Of a DNA stretch of 64,000 bases, positions 34,094 to 43,750 are shown one piece after another. The notes under the pieces were generated by a model that saw only the letters and a program-made list of their open reading frames with translations, made no database searches and was not told where the DNA came from. The stretch comes from Paramyrothecium sp. XJ0827 (lineage: Eukaryota > Ascomycota > Sordariomycetes > Hypocreales > Stachybotryaceae). Each line of letters opens with the position of its first letter. Positions within the stretch are counted from its first letter, which is position 1. The translations under genes and the position numbers were made by a program. The stretch is taken from positions 4,227,001-4,291,000 of the forward strand of contig JAJFPB010000002.1 in NCBI GenBank assembly GCA_020881915.1. Direction: 5' to 3'.

Positions 34094-36148
34094 ATGTCCG
34101 CGTCACCTTCAGACCTGTTTTCAGACCCAACCAGCCACCCCGAGGGAGTCGAGATCCTGGGCCAGCTCTTGCAATCACTGGAAAAGTCCAAGCGCCTTGC
34201 CAACTTTGCCTGGGGAGGGTGCGTTCCCCTCACCAGTTCCGACAAATCATCCAGTGAGGGGCTCAGTTATCCGCGACCATCTGCCCCGGTTGTGATACGA
34301 TGGGATCACCAGTGCAATCTTTTGGAGTTGGGCTTGACGCTGGTTACGAAGGGCGCAAGGTTGTCTTCTCGAACGTTCCTCAGGACTCCGAGGCTGTATC
34401 GTCGCTCGTTGCCGCATGCCAGCCGGCGACCTTCGGTAGAGGCCAGCAGGACATTCTGGACGAATCATACCGAAAGGCAGGAACGCTTGATCCTACAAGA
34501 TTTTCCACAGCCTTTTGCCCTTACGAGACGGGCATCATAGACGCAGTGGCTACTGTGCTTCTCAACGAAACCATCGGCCAGGAAGATCACGTCTCTTTGG
34601 GACTTTGGGCAGAACTTTACAAGTTGAATGTAACTTCCAGAATCCACCGAAGTATGAGAATGCTCAACTGACAATTCAAGGTCTACTCTGGTCCGGCTGG
34701 GAAGTTCAAGGCCCATGTGGATACTCACGAAGCGATAAGCAATTCGGATCCTTGGTCGTTTGCCTTCCTTTTCCTCACACAGGTATGGTCACTATCTAGG
34801 CTGTGCACAATTGCTGACAACAGGTTAGGCGGTGCGCTTGAGGTCCGACACGAAGGTAAAGTGGCCAAGTTCGATTGGTCGGCGGAGTCATCCCAAAGTC
34901 GCCAAATATAATGGGCAGCGTTCTACAGCGACTGTGAGCATGAGGTGTTGGAGGTCACGTCAGGCCATCGCATCACGTTGACTTACATTCTTTTCCACAA
35001 ATCCGTTTTGAGCTCGTCTTCATCCGTGCCCCTCCCACTCAACGGGAAACAGACGCCTTTCTATACTTTCATGCGGAGTTTGATGCGTATGCCCGAGTTT
35101 CTTCACCAAGGTGTGTTCCAATGTTTGCAAGACCGGTGTACATGCTAACCGGGCGGCAGGCGGCCTCCTCGGGATCCATTGCTCCCATAGCTATCCGCAC
35201 ATCCACTTCACTATTCGACGATCCCGCTCATCTTGAAGTGTGCAGATGCTGCCATCTACCGCAGTTTGGCCGAGTTGCCAGGAGTCTCTATTCAGCTGCT
35301 GCCTGTGTTGCCTGAGGGAGTGAACGAGGACATTCTTTATCGTTTGGAAGAAGACCTCCCTGAAGATGAAGAAGGAGAGTCTTCCTCTGACGGAAAGGTT
35401 TCTATTGGCGACAAACTGACGTCCCCGCCGCAATCCGATGGATCATTCGACACGCTCCACGAAAAGATCTTCCCTAAAGATCACCCACCCCTAGAAACTT
35501 ACGAGCAATACGAGCAACGAATGGGGCCATCCGCGGATAGCCCAGATGTTTTTTATTATCAAACAAGGGTTCCGCAAAGAGTCAAATTCAATTTGAGTCT
35601 CTTCGGCGTCAAGCATCAACCTTTCAAAGCACACAAGTGGTAAGCAAAAATACGTAGACTACAAAACAATTAATTATAAATAGTATTAGGAAATTAAAAG
35701 AAAAATTAAATAAAAATATAATTATTATTAAATAAAAATAAAAGATTTTTAATAGATTTTTTATAGAATTTATTTAGAAGATTTTAATTAATCTATTTAC
35801 AAGAAAATCTACTGCTTCTTTGATATCCATTAGTACCTACCTAGTCTCGCGGTCCGGGTTTTCCTGCCAACCGCTTGGCACACTATGGCTACTTATGCGA
35901 GTCCCCAGAAGACTTGAAACAGTCCTTCAAACAAGCATTTCCGCTGCAGGTCTTAAGGAATGCACAATGGCTTATTGAAAGCAACTCAAAAGAGCTTTCC
36001 ATGGTGTACTTGGCTGTAAGTGAATCATCCTGCTGTCCTGCTCGCCATATTAACGAGCCCACAGTACGGAAATTAAACTTCGACTGAATACGTGTATTCA
36101 TCTTTATCTTTCATCGTCACCGTTCCGTCCTACCAGGAGCGACAGTAA
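34094..36148 (+). pseudogene. decayed 2-oxoglutarate/Fe(II)-dependent oxygenase-like gene with an element inserted
   Basis: Conserved blocks of a common fungal 2OG-Fe(II) oxygenase-superfamily protein appear in order but in changing frames: FAWGGCVPL near 34206, DILDESYRKAGTLD near 34452, AELYKLN with an intron after it, the iron-site region FKAHVDTH near 34708 followed in another frame by SDKQFGSLVVCLPF, then WAAFYSDCEHEV and GIHCSHSYPH, LKCADAAIYRSL, NAQWLIESNSKELSMVYLA, and a C-terminal VTVPSYQER ending at 36148. Lesions I can see are a frameshift near 34310-34350, one after the HVDT motif near 34725, a TAA at 34909-34911 where the flanking frame is conserved, a frameshift near 35210-35235, a stop near 36072, and the 244-bp element at 35634-35877. 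Removing the element with one 5-bp duplication returns the local frame. The gene cannot make an active enzyme. Confidence 0.8.
35634..35877. mobile_element. AT-rich non-autonomous terminal-inverted-repeat element, copy 2
   Basis: This 244-bp copy is flanked by the perfect 5-bp direct repeat gcaca (35629-35633 and 35878-35882). It begins caagtggtaagcaaaaatac and ends ccaaccgcttg, giving imperfect inverted ends. It matches copy 1 at 31026-31277 along its whole length, with scattered substitutions and small gaps in the A/T tract. It splits a coding exon of the oxygenase pseudogene. The presence of a target duplication in a gene body shows it is mobile rather than an intron, although its left end mimics a GTAAGC splice donor. 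No transposase is encoded, so a source element elsewhere in the genome is required. Confidence 0.8.
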
Positions 36149-36401
36149 CCTCACAACATTCTTCACCAACTTAGACTGCAATGGTTTGAGGTCATTGGAC
36201 AATCCATAAGTTTGGTTTTCTTGACCACTCTGTTTTTGTGCCGGAAAGTCTACTTTGAGTAGCCTTTTGAACTCGCAGTCACGAGCTGGTAACGCGAAAA
36301 ACAGATGTTGCATTGGGGCTTCCCATAAAAAACAGGGGGTTCGAGGATTTGGATAAGTTCATTTAGCTCACTCTGGAACGTGCTGGAAGCCTACTTGGTA
36401 A

Positions 36402-38153
36402 CTAATAATTCATATCATTTCCTTCGTGACACACCTTACTACGCTCTCTTGCAATCGGCATCATGTAAATATTCAACGCCGGTTTTTCCCATAGAGTAAA
36501 CGCTTTCTGCGAGCTCATCCATTCGATGCTGTCGTCCGCAAGACGCATGTCGAAGTTGAAAACGATCTTGGCCAAGATAAGACGCATTTCTGCGTAAGCA
36601 AGACTGTGTGTTGTTAAAGGTTTTGTTCATAGCATAAAATTCAGGAGCCCACGCGTGGTCCAGGGATCGACTCACTTCTTCCCAATGCAATTCCGTGGTC
36701 CCAAGCTGAAGGGCTGCATGGCATCGGTACAGTCTCCTTTGTAATGCGGGTCACCTAGGAATCGTTGTGGTCGAAAGTTATCTGGGTCCGTCCAGAAGCG
36801 CGGGTCGCGATTTATTGCCCACTGCCACACGCTCACAACTGTCTCAGCAGGAACATGTTGCCCAAGTACCATGGCACCTCCTTTGGGGGAAGTTCGAGGC
36901 AAGCCAATTGGCACAGGTGGATACAAACGAAGTGTTTCATTCAAACAGGCCAGCATATAAGTAAGCTTGCTGACTGAGCTCAGGTTAATTTCTTGGTCGC
37001 TTTTGTAATTAGAACGGACTTCGTCGGTCAGGTTCTTGAGGATATCCGTGTTGCTTGTGAGAAGAAAGAGTGCGCCAGATAGCAGTGTTGCCGTTGTTTC
37101 CGAGCCGGCGATGATGAGCCTTGAAGCGTTGACCCGAATCTTTTCGATTGGGAGTTGCTACTATGGTTAGTATGTATTCTTCACACCGGGGAACGCGGTA
37201 CAAATCGGTTTTGCTGGAGACTGTGGTCTGGTCTATGCTCACCCGTTCATTCTGTTTCTTCAGTAAGCCTTCTATGAAGTCCGGTCTTTCAGCACCCAGC
37301 TCCATTCTTTGCTTTAGTTTGGCAAGCATGAGCCTCTTGTTTTCGTCGCGAGAGCTTGATAGCCCTCTTTTCAGCGCCCAATCGAGGAAGCGACCACCCC
37401 CAAGATATTGCACAGCCTGGAATATAGTCGTTGTCTTATTGGCTTTGCCTATGCGTTGTACCCAAGGGTGATAATCACTAGTCTCAAGGCACCCGAAAGA
37501 ACTTCCGAAGCTAAGGTCGCCAATGATGTCGAATGTGGTCCAGTTCAACCACTCCTTCATATTGAGCGGAATACCTCCAGCTTCCGCGTTCTCCTTGAGG
37601 CGCTCCACCAGCAGTTGGACGTATGAGCCAATTATAGGCTCCTGGTCCTTCATGCTGCGGTCGGAAAAGCCGTGTGAGAGTTGTCTGCGGATCGCTCCGT
37701 GTTCTTCGCGGTTGGCGGAGATAATGCTTGTTGGGGTACTGGAAATTGGTCGATAGAAGTCCTTCCATTTAGCGAACTCCTCCTGGCCATGCTGCTTGTG
37801 GCCGTAAATGTCCTTCCATGCCTGGGGATCGCAGAACGCCAGCTCATTGGGGGCAATGCGCACTACTGGCCCATACTTGGCATGCAATCGTGCCACATGA
37901 AAAGGGAGAGTGCCTCTGAGAAGGTGCAGGACACGTGGTAGTCGTGATATGCTATGGAAAATAGGGCCCGGGAAGGCCGCCAGTGGATGAAAGTAGTGGA
38001 GGTAGACTACCTCACAGGTTTGAGCAATAAACAGCTAAATACAAAATTCTGAGCACTCAAATAAATATCATTTGAACATAGGGTGTGTCAACGTACCACG
38101 AGAACCCCGAGGACAACCAGGTTGTACATATTCAAGGCGTCGGTCAAAGCCAT
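36402..38153 (-). CDS. cytochrome P450, CYP65/isotrichodermin C-15-hydroxylase-like
   Basis: Four exons (38097..38153, 37243..38034, 36676..37157, 36402..36603) encode 510 residues. The parts seen are an N-terminal hydrophobic anchor (residues about 12-25), the proline hinge FPGP, the WNWTTFDIIGDLSFG-type segment of this clade (here WLNWTTFDIIGDLSFG), the I-helix AGSETTAT at about 300-307, ExxR as ETLR at 357-360, and the heme loop FSLGPRNCIG with Cys440. The last junction gives the textbook CIGKNLAYAEMRLIL sequence. Members of this group hydroxylate terpenoids and other secondary metabolites at the ER membrane. The substrate is unknown. Its 3' end faces the broken oxygenase gene 254 bp away. 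The gene is intact, unlike its neighbour. Confidence 0.88.
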
Positions 38154-38174
38154 GGTGATGGCGGCAACCCTTTT

Positions 38175-38206
38175 GAGTGAGTCTGAGTGAGTCTGAGTGA
38201 GTCTGA
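38175..38206. repeat. 10-bp tandem repeat in the 5' leader of the second P450
   Basis: The unit gagtgagtct is repeated three times plus two bases without mismatch, starting 22 bp upstream of the start codon. It probably lies in the 5' UTR. Confidence 0.85.
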
Positions 38207-39293
38207 ACAACAAATGAAATCAATGCAATGGGAAGATCAGGTGAACGAAGCGTAGGGAAAGTCACTAGGTATTGTCAGCCTTTTCGCGTTAGCCTATCAG
38301 AAGCTACACGCAAACTCCGCCGGCTTGATGTAAAATCCCGAAAACTCCGATGTCAATTAACATGTTTTGTAGACAGTAGGGCTAAATTAAACAGTATGTT
38401 TCCAGGATCATTTCAACAAAACAATCCTACGTGAGACGTTGTCTTCAAATGAGTAATAGATAAACTTCCATATTCTTGTTTTAGTAATGTAATAAAATTT
38501 ATCAAGTTATTTTAATTGTATTTAAATTCTTATTCAATGAGCTCAGCGTCAAGTTCTAGTGGACTTTAGCATGCGTGCCGGCCGAATAGAGGCTATATTT
38601 GGCGATGCCGTCTCCACAGACAATGTGGCTTTTATTACAAGAGCCATCACTTCCGAGCAAGATCTGCTCTTTCAAATAGCATTCCTCAAATCCAGCAGCT
38701 TTTACAATTGCGTCGGGTGACTGAGTTATATCCTCCATCGGGAGCGACGTGTGTACTGATGTAATTTATCAAGATGACCCAAATTTGAGAATATCAAACA
38801 GGGACACAAATACAGTGAGAATGATTCAGTGGGCAGGTCTAATACATGCTCTCATATACCTTGAATTAACTCATGTCACAGATTAAAAAGAGTTTGTTAT
38901 GTTTTTCTTTTTCCCGCCACAGCTGCAATCCCGGCCCAGACGGCCTAGACGGCCCAGCAATGAAACGGACAAGGCTGCGTAGCTTTGTGGCAACATCGAG
39001 GCTTCTCAAGCTCGGAATGCAATGGGCTGAAAAAAATGAGGCGACAAGACGGTCCTGTTGGTCTGCTCATCTTTTGGGTTTTCAACAACTGAATCGACAC
39101 CAGGGCTATTTCTCTTCACCCTCACGGTCATTCCCTTAATGACTGTGCGCTTTTGACCAAGCCCCGTTGGGAATGCTTAGGTCTCATTCTTCCCGCTTTT
39201 CATGAGTGCAAATACTATCATGTGTCCAGTGAAGAGGGAGGTGTGGTACATTTGCCGCATCCATTGCTTGCTAGAGTCGGGAGGGATATGCTG
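38207..39293. other. intergenic region upstream of the second P450
   Basis: This is about 1.1 kb with an AT-rich patch near 38450-38540. It must include the promoter of the minus-strand P450. No supportable gene is seen. Confidence 0.4.
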
Positions 39294-39549
39294 ATCCCCT
39301 TGGCTGCGCTAAGGTGCAGGGTAAGTAATATACAAGGATCTAAGCAATACTAGAAATAAAGAGAGATACTTTAATATGTTAGTTATATTCTATGATTTTT
39401 AGGTACCTAATTTTCTTCAGGGAACTCCAAAGTTACTTAAGGCTTCTACATTTTATAGCTATAAAGTAAGTAGTTCTTTGTACGTGGGGGCTGATTAAGC
39501 TACAGTGGATCTATCTACTTACCCTGCACCTTAGCACAGCCAAGGGGAT
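39294..39549. mobile_element. 256-bp MITE-like element with 34-bp terminal inverted repeats
   Basis: The left end 39294-39327 starts atccccttggctgcgctaag. The right end 39516-39549 is its reverse complement with a single C/T difference over 34 bp. The interior is AT-rich and non-coding. No clear target-site duplication is visible next to the repeats, so the family cannot be assigned. It is unrelated in sequence to the elements at 31.0 and 35.6 kb. Confidence 0.78.
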
Positions 39550-39980
39550 AGGGACTCGTGGCGACACTGCATCTCAGGCAGTTAATTACTAGTCCTTGCG
39601 CAGTGACCAAGACAATCGCCTCCTGTGTTACGGTTCTTCTATCAACATTGTAAAAAGTAATATTTTCATCGATTTGACCGGTGCTATTTAGAAAAATAGT
39701 GCAAGTACACGGTATTAGAAGAATGGTGATTAAAATGTTATTCCGTTGGCAACATTCGCTTCACTTCATAGACATGTGGAATGGTTCAGTCGGCCAAAGA
39801 TCGGTGAAACGGGCAATTAGAGCAAAGAACTAAACCATAGGCAACCAATCACCTAGTAGCATTAATGGATTGTGAGTCACGGGTCTGCCAGCCCCTCCAT
39901 TTATAAGGTTAGCCTGTGACGGCTGAGCTGTTGGCGTCGTGTCAAACCCCACAGTTTCACCCGAGTCTCAGAACGGTAGG

Positions 39981-40599
39981 ATGATGGAAAATCAACATCC
40001 AGGTTTAGAAGAAGTATTCAGTCTGTTGCAGCGAAGCGAACGTGACCCGCGGCCTGTTGTGGTGATGACTTGTGGCATGGCCGGTTGTCCAATCTCTCCA
40101 GCACATTTACTTCCAAAGCTAACTCCGACCAGGGTCAGGCAAGTCAACGCTTTCGAAGGCTATCGTTAGCAAATTCCCGCATTTCACGAGGCTCTCCAAT
40201 GATGAGACCGTTTTCCAGAGGCATGGACTTTACGGCGTGGATTACCCACCCGATATGGCGGTTTACCAACAGCATCTAACGGAAGCCGACACGATTAACA
40301 TCGACGCCTTCAATTGTCTCCTTAAAGAAAAGAAAGACGTCATTTTGGATCGATCTTTCTACGCTAAGGAAGATCGGGACGAGTTCTCGGAAACGATTGC
40401 TCGTCTGGGAGGAAGACAAGTGCTTGTTGTTTTCAGGCTAGACAAAGAACTGCTCTGGCAACGTATCACGAACAGGGCCCAGCAACCCAAAAACGCAAAC
40501 AATGCGCTAGACATCTCCAGAGAACTTTTTGATAGTTATTGGGATGGGTTTGAATGGCCAGATCCGGCCAAGGAAGAGATTATTGTTATCGCAGAGTGA
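39981..40599 (+). CDS. small P-loop kinase-like protein (AAA_33/zeta-toxin-type fold)
   Basis: Two exons (39981..40083 and 40133..40599) encode 189 residues. The intron (49 nt) interrupts the Walker A loop exactly, and splicing rebuilds CGMAGSGKST (about residues 31-40). The donor is the weak gttgtc, but the branch site ctaac and acceptor are good, and without splicing the frame ends early. Downstream features are a DETVFQRHGLYGVDY segment, KKDVILDRSFY as the Walker B-like strand, and ARLGGRQVLVVFRLD followed by an Arg-containing lid (LLWQRITNRAQQ). This is the layout of small ATP-dependent kinases that phosphorylate sugars, nucleosides or antibiotics. The substrate is unknown. The true start is ATG at 39981; the frame is open to a GTG further upstream. 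It stands alone between two mobile-element-containing intergenic regions. Confidence 0.75.
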
Positions 40600-40979
40600 G
40601 CGTGACTGGTGCTCATACTCCCTGGCAAGGTGCGCAAATTGAAGTGGCATGAATTACAAGTTGGGGATGGTTCATGCGCTGCCAAAGACATTCGAAGCAC
40701 GATGAATAGCCTCGTACAAATTCAAGGTGTTGTCATCATTGCACAGTCTCCTCGTTATACGAGAGAAGTATCATCGATGTGGAGAGTTCTGTAAGTTTTT
40801 GATGTCATGTCTTTGGTCGTTCTTAAATAAGACTACCTTAAATTCGATGCATTCGTACCAGCGAATGATTTCATCGAATGGATCTGGCTGATCCATCATT
40901 ATCATTAGGAAGAAAAGCAATCCAACCATATGGCCGAGCGCCAAGAAAATCCTCAAGCCGCGTCAACCATTGTTGACGT

Positions 40980-41702
40980 CTACATCAACATTCCACTGAA
41001 GAAGCCCGCCATAGCGACGCCAAAGGTCATCAATCCCCAGCGAACGTCGCCACGGACTTGGAGGCCAGCGCTCTGTGGGGTCTCGGATGGTGTGGGTGCG
41101 GATGAAGGGGGCGTAGTGGCAGCCTCGCCAAGGACGCCGCCACCCACTTGCTCGGGAGCCACGTTCTGCTCGACCTCGGAAGCGGCTTCGGCGTATTGAG
41201 TGAGAGTTCGCTGTCCGTTGGCCCTGCGCATTCTAATGAGCAATGAACCTGGCTGATACTTGAGGGGTGGGAAAACTTACGGAGCGTTAATGACACCAAC
41301 CATGCCGCCCTGGCAGTGACGGCCGGTCGCGCAGTAGTACCACAAGGGCTTCTCATCCTCAATCGTGACGCTGAAAACCTGCTCGCCGACACCGCTGGCG
41401 ACTGGCACTGGTCCGCTGAAGAATCCAGTCGTGTTGAGGGGTTGGCAGGGGGCATCGAAGCTGCTTTGCGCGACCGAGTGGGCTTGAGGGTAGAAGTGGA
41501 ACTCGACGACCTCGCCGACGGCTGCCTTCACCTCGGCAGGCTCGAATGTCAGACCGCCATCGCCGACTTTGACGACGTGGACACCTGCGATGGTTGCCGA
41601 GGCCTGCTCGGGTGAGGACTGCTCGGGTGTGGAGGAGTAGCCGCCGCCATACGCAAGGACAGCGGGGACGAGGGGCAACGCGAACAAGCTGGAGTACTGC
41701 AT
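40980..41702 (-). CDS. secreted GPI-anchored cupredoxin-like protein
   Basis: Two exons (41281..41702 and 40980..41232) encode 224 residues. A signal peptide occupies about residues 1-17 (MQYSSLFALPLVPAVLA). A single cupredoxin-like domain follows, with likely copper ligands in HFYPQAHSV and in the WYYCATGRHCQGGM loop. A Ser/Thr/Pro-rich linker and a C-terminal hydrophobic tail (WGLMTFGVAMAGFFSGMLM) then suggest GPI anchoring to the plasma membrane or wall. This is the layout of fungal extracellular serine-rich/cupredoxin proteins found in walls and often induced during host contact. The intron is 48 nt, GTAAGT to TTAG. The first 80 bp upstream form an AT-rich leader. No functional partner is adjacent. 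Confidence 0.84.
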
Positions 41703-43222
41703 GTTGATTGATTTGATGATTGAGAATTGAATGTGAGGTGATTAGAAAGATTACTGAATGAATCGATGGTTGTGTAAGTGTTAAAGAAATGATTGTAGGT
41801 TGAATGATGGTTTCAATTAAATCCAGATGGCCGTGACTGCTCTCTTAAATAATTCCCATCATTCGCCTTCGCGTGCATCTCGAAACACTTGAGACGTTTC
41901 TGGCGTTTTATCGTCTGAAATCCTCGTCTGAAACCGGTGACTGAAACAGTGCCGTTGTGTGTGGCGTCCGGCCCAAACGCCGTCCTGAGACAGGGGAACA
42001 GGACCCTGGACGAACAGTTTGGGTGCGCGCCTTACGCTCATTGGCCAGCCGCCTCGCCCCCTCAAAACCAACATGTTTGATCTTGCGCCTTTGTTTGCTG
42101 GGACCTGCATCAGCCTCGTCAGGTATGGTTGCCCCAAGCAAAGCCCCCTTTTCCGGTTTCGTCCCTCGAACGTTTCTTGGAGAAGAAATTGGCGGCGTTT
42201 CATTTTCGCCGCTACCCGTGCTCACGTTACCCGTGCTCACGTTGGTGCCGCGTCATACACGCCCCGACCGACCAACCTCCCAAGCCTCGATGGCCTCGTC
42301 TCGTAATATGCGCCCGCACTTTTCAGTTCTTACTAAATGATGCATTTCAGACAAGAAAGGGCATCTTAAGATTTGACTGTCATTCTGAGGCCGGATGACG
42401 CTGCGTGTCAACACATTTTACCGATTTATTGAGGCCTGATCGGTTCAAGAAGCTCAAGAAACTTATGCTTGAGGAGAGGAGTACTCGATCCTTCAAATAC
42501 CTGTAGGAATTCATGGGATGTGTCTTTCGCTACAACCGTCGCGCCAAGCTTTATCTATATCGACCAAATACCCTCACTGGGTCTAAAGCCGTCGTAACAG
42601 TACCAAGGGCAAAGGCTTATGCTAGGACTCATCATTAATCTCAGTCTATTCTGCTATTGATACGTCAATCAAACTAAAGTCATCTTAGGTATGCCTACGG
42701 AATGCACATGTGAACTCTAAAGAGGTATGAGCACCAACCTCAAGTCATATCTCATACGACTGGCTTACATTCGTATCGGTTGACTAGTCGCGAGGACTCC
42801 TATGACCTCCGTAAGATAGTGCCTGTTCAGAGCCACTCATTCTACAACAAAGTCAAGAATTTGAAATGTACCATCGTGTAAGTATAGCCTCTTCTTTTCG
42901 CAGGGATAATGATCTAGATGGCACTTCCACTAAACTATACCACCATTTTGTCGTGATAAGTAATACAATTCCGAGAGCTTGGATGTCATGACCTTCCTGG
43001 CGTCTTGTGTCTACGAGAGTTTTAAGCATCGTGGCTAGCTAGATTTGTTACGGAATACAACTTCCCCCCCAGTATTCTGAACCGTACTTTCTCCAAAACC
43101 CTCACGTGCCAAGAGAAAGAATTTGTGGATCTTCGACCTAAGCCTTCGTCAGCCATCAAGTGTCTTGATGCAAGCCGAGGGGAGACTAACTGAGAGTAAC
43201 CTGAAGAATTCAAACCGTAAAT
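41703..43222. other. intergenic region with one uninterpreted open frame
   Basis: A minus-strand frame at 41908-42240 reads like protein (RKIKHVGFEGARRLANERK) but has no ATG and is closed upstream by a stop. It also carries a 15-bp tandem duplication at its upstream end (cccgtgctcacgtta). It may be an exon of a decayed gene. The remaining 1 kb shows nothing I can support. Confidence 0.4.
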
Positions 43223-43750
43223 TTACCCGGTCAAGTCCTTGGCGGTGAACTGTGTCAAGCAACGGAACTTGCGGTTGCCCCTCGAAAAGGAGCAGTGGTA
43301 GTTGTAGTCAGGGAAAGGGATGCATCTCCCATATACCTTTCCGTCCAGACCGAACATTTCGTAATTGCGGTTCTTTGTAGATTGCTAGGAATAAGAATCA
43401 GCCAACAGAACATACTTTAGCAATGAGAGAGATCATTTCACTACTGACTCCAATGGTACAAGGGATTGTTCCTAAAAATGCATCTCGAGAGTGGTAATAT
43501 CGCCAGGTCGCCCAGAGCGATTACAATCGCCGATGCAGCGGATTCCTATCTTGCTGCCGCTTACATCGCTGCTGGGTGGGAACCCAGGCGCTTTATTGAC
43601 TTCATCGCAAGATGGGTCGGTCTGGAATACTGTCCAGACGGATGTGAATCCATCTCCAACTTGGAAGTCTTCGTAGTAAAGGTCAAAATTTGCACTGCAG
43701 AACTGCAGCAAAGTTGCCAACATGGCAAAGGTTAAGAGATGGAACTTCAT
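43223..43750 (-). pseudogene. small secreted protein gene with a disrupted reading frame
   Basis: The frame from ATG at 43750 starts with a signal peptide (MKFHLLTFAMLATLLQFCSA) and a mature part with several cysteines, then stops at 43472-43474 directly after a run of five T. Beyond the stop, on the same strand, coding-like sequence resumes in other frames and ends at 43223; it includes NRNYEMFGLDGKVYGRC and HCSFSRGNRKF, with paired cysteines. A candidate intron (gtcagt to CCTAG, about 43392-43450) separates the parts. A one-base length change in the T run would explain the break, either a real mutation or a sequencing error. A small cysteine-containing secreted protein of this sort is an effector-like candidate, but I do not recognise the family. 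Confidence 0.5.

Noticed and set aside
35636..35880. The 35.6 kb insert as an ordinary intron of the oxygenase gene
   Set aside because: Although it begins with a gtaagc-like donor, it is flanked by a 5-bp duplication and a second copy lies 4.4 kb away outside the gene, so transposition explains it better.
36330..36360. ggttcgagg as a tRNA T-arm
   Set aside because: No acceptor stem, anticodon arm or A-box could be fitted around it; no convincing tRNA was found in the window.
41957..42340. 127-codon plus-strand frame
   Set aside because: It has no motifs and is antisense to a frame that reads better but also lacks a start; neither is supportable as a gene.
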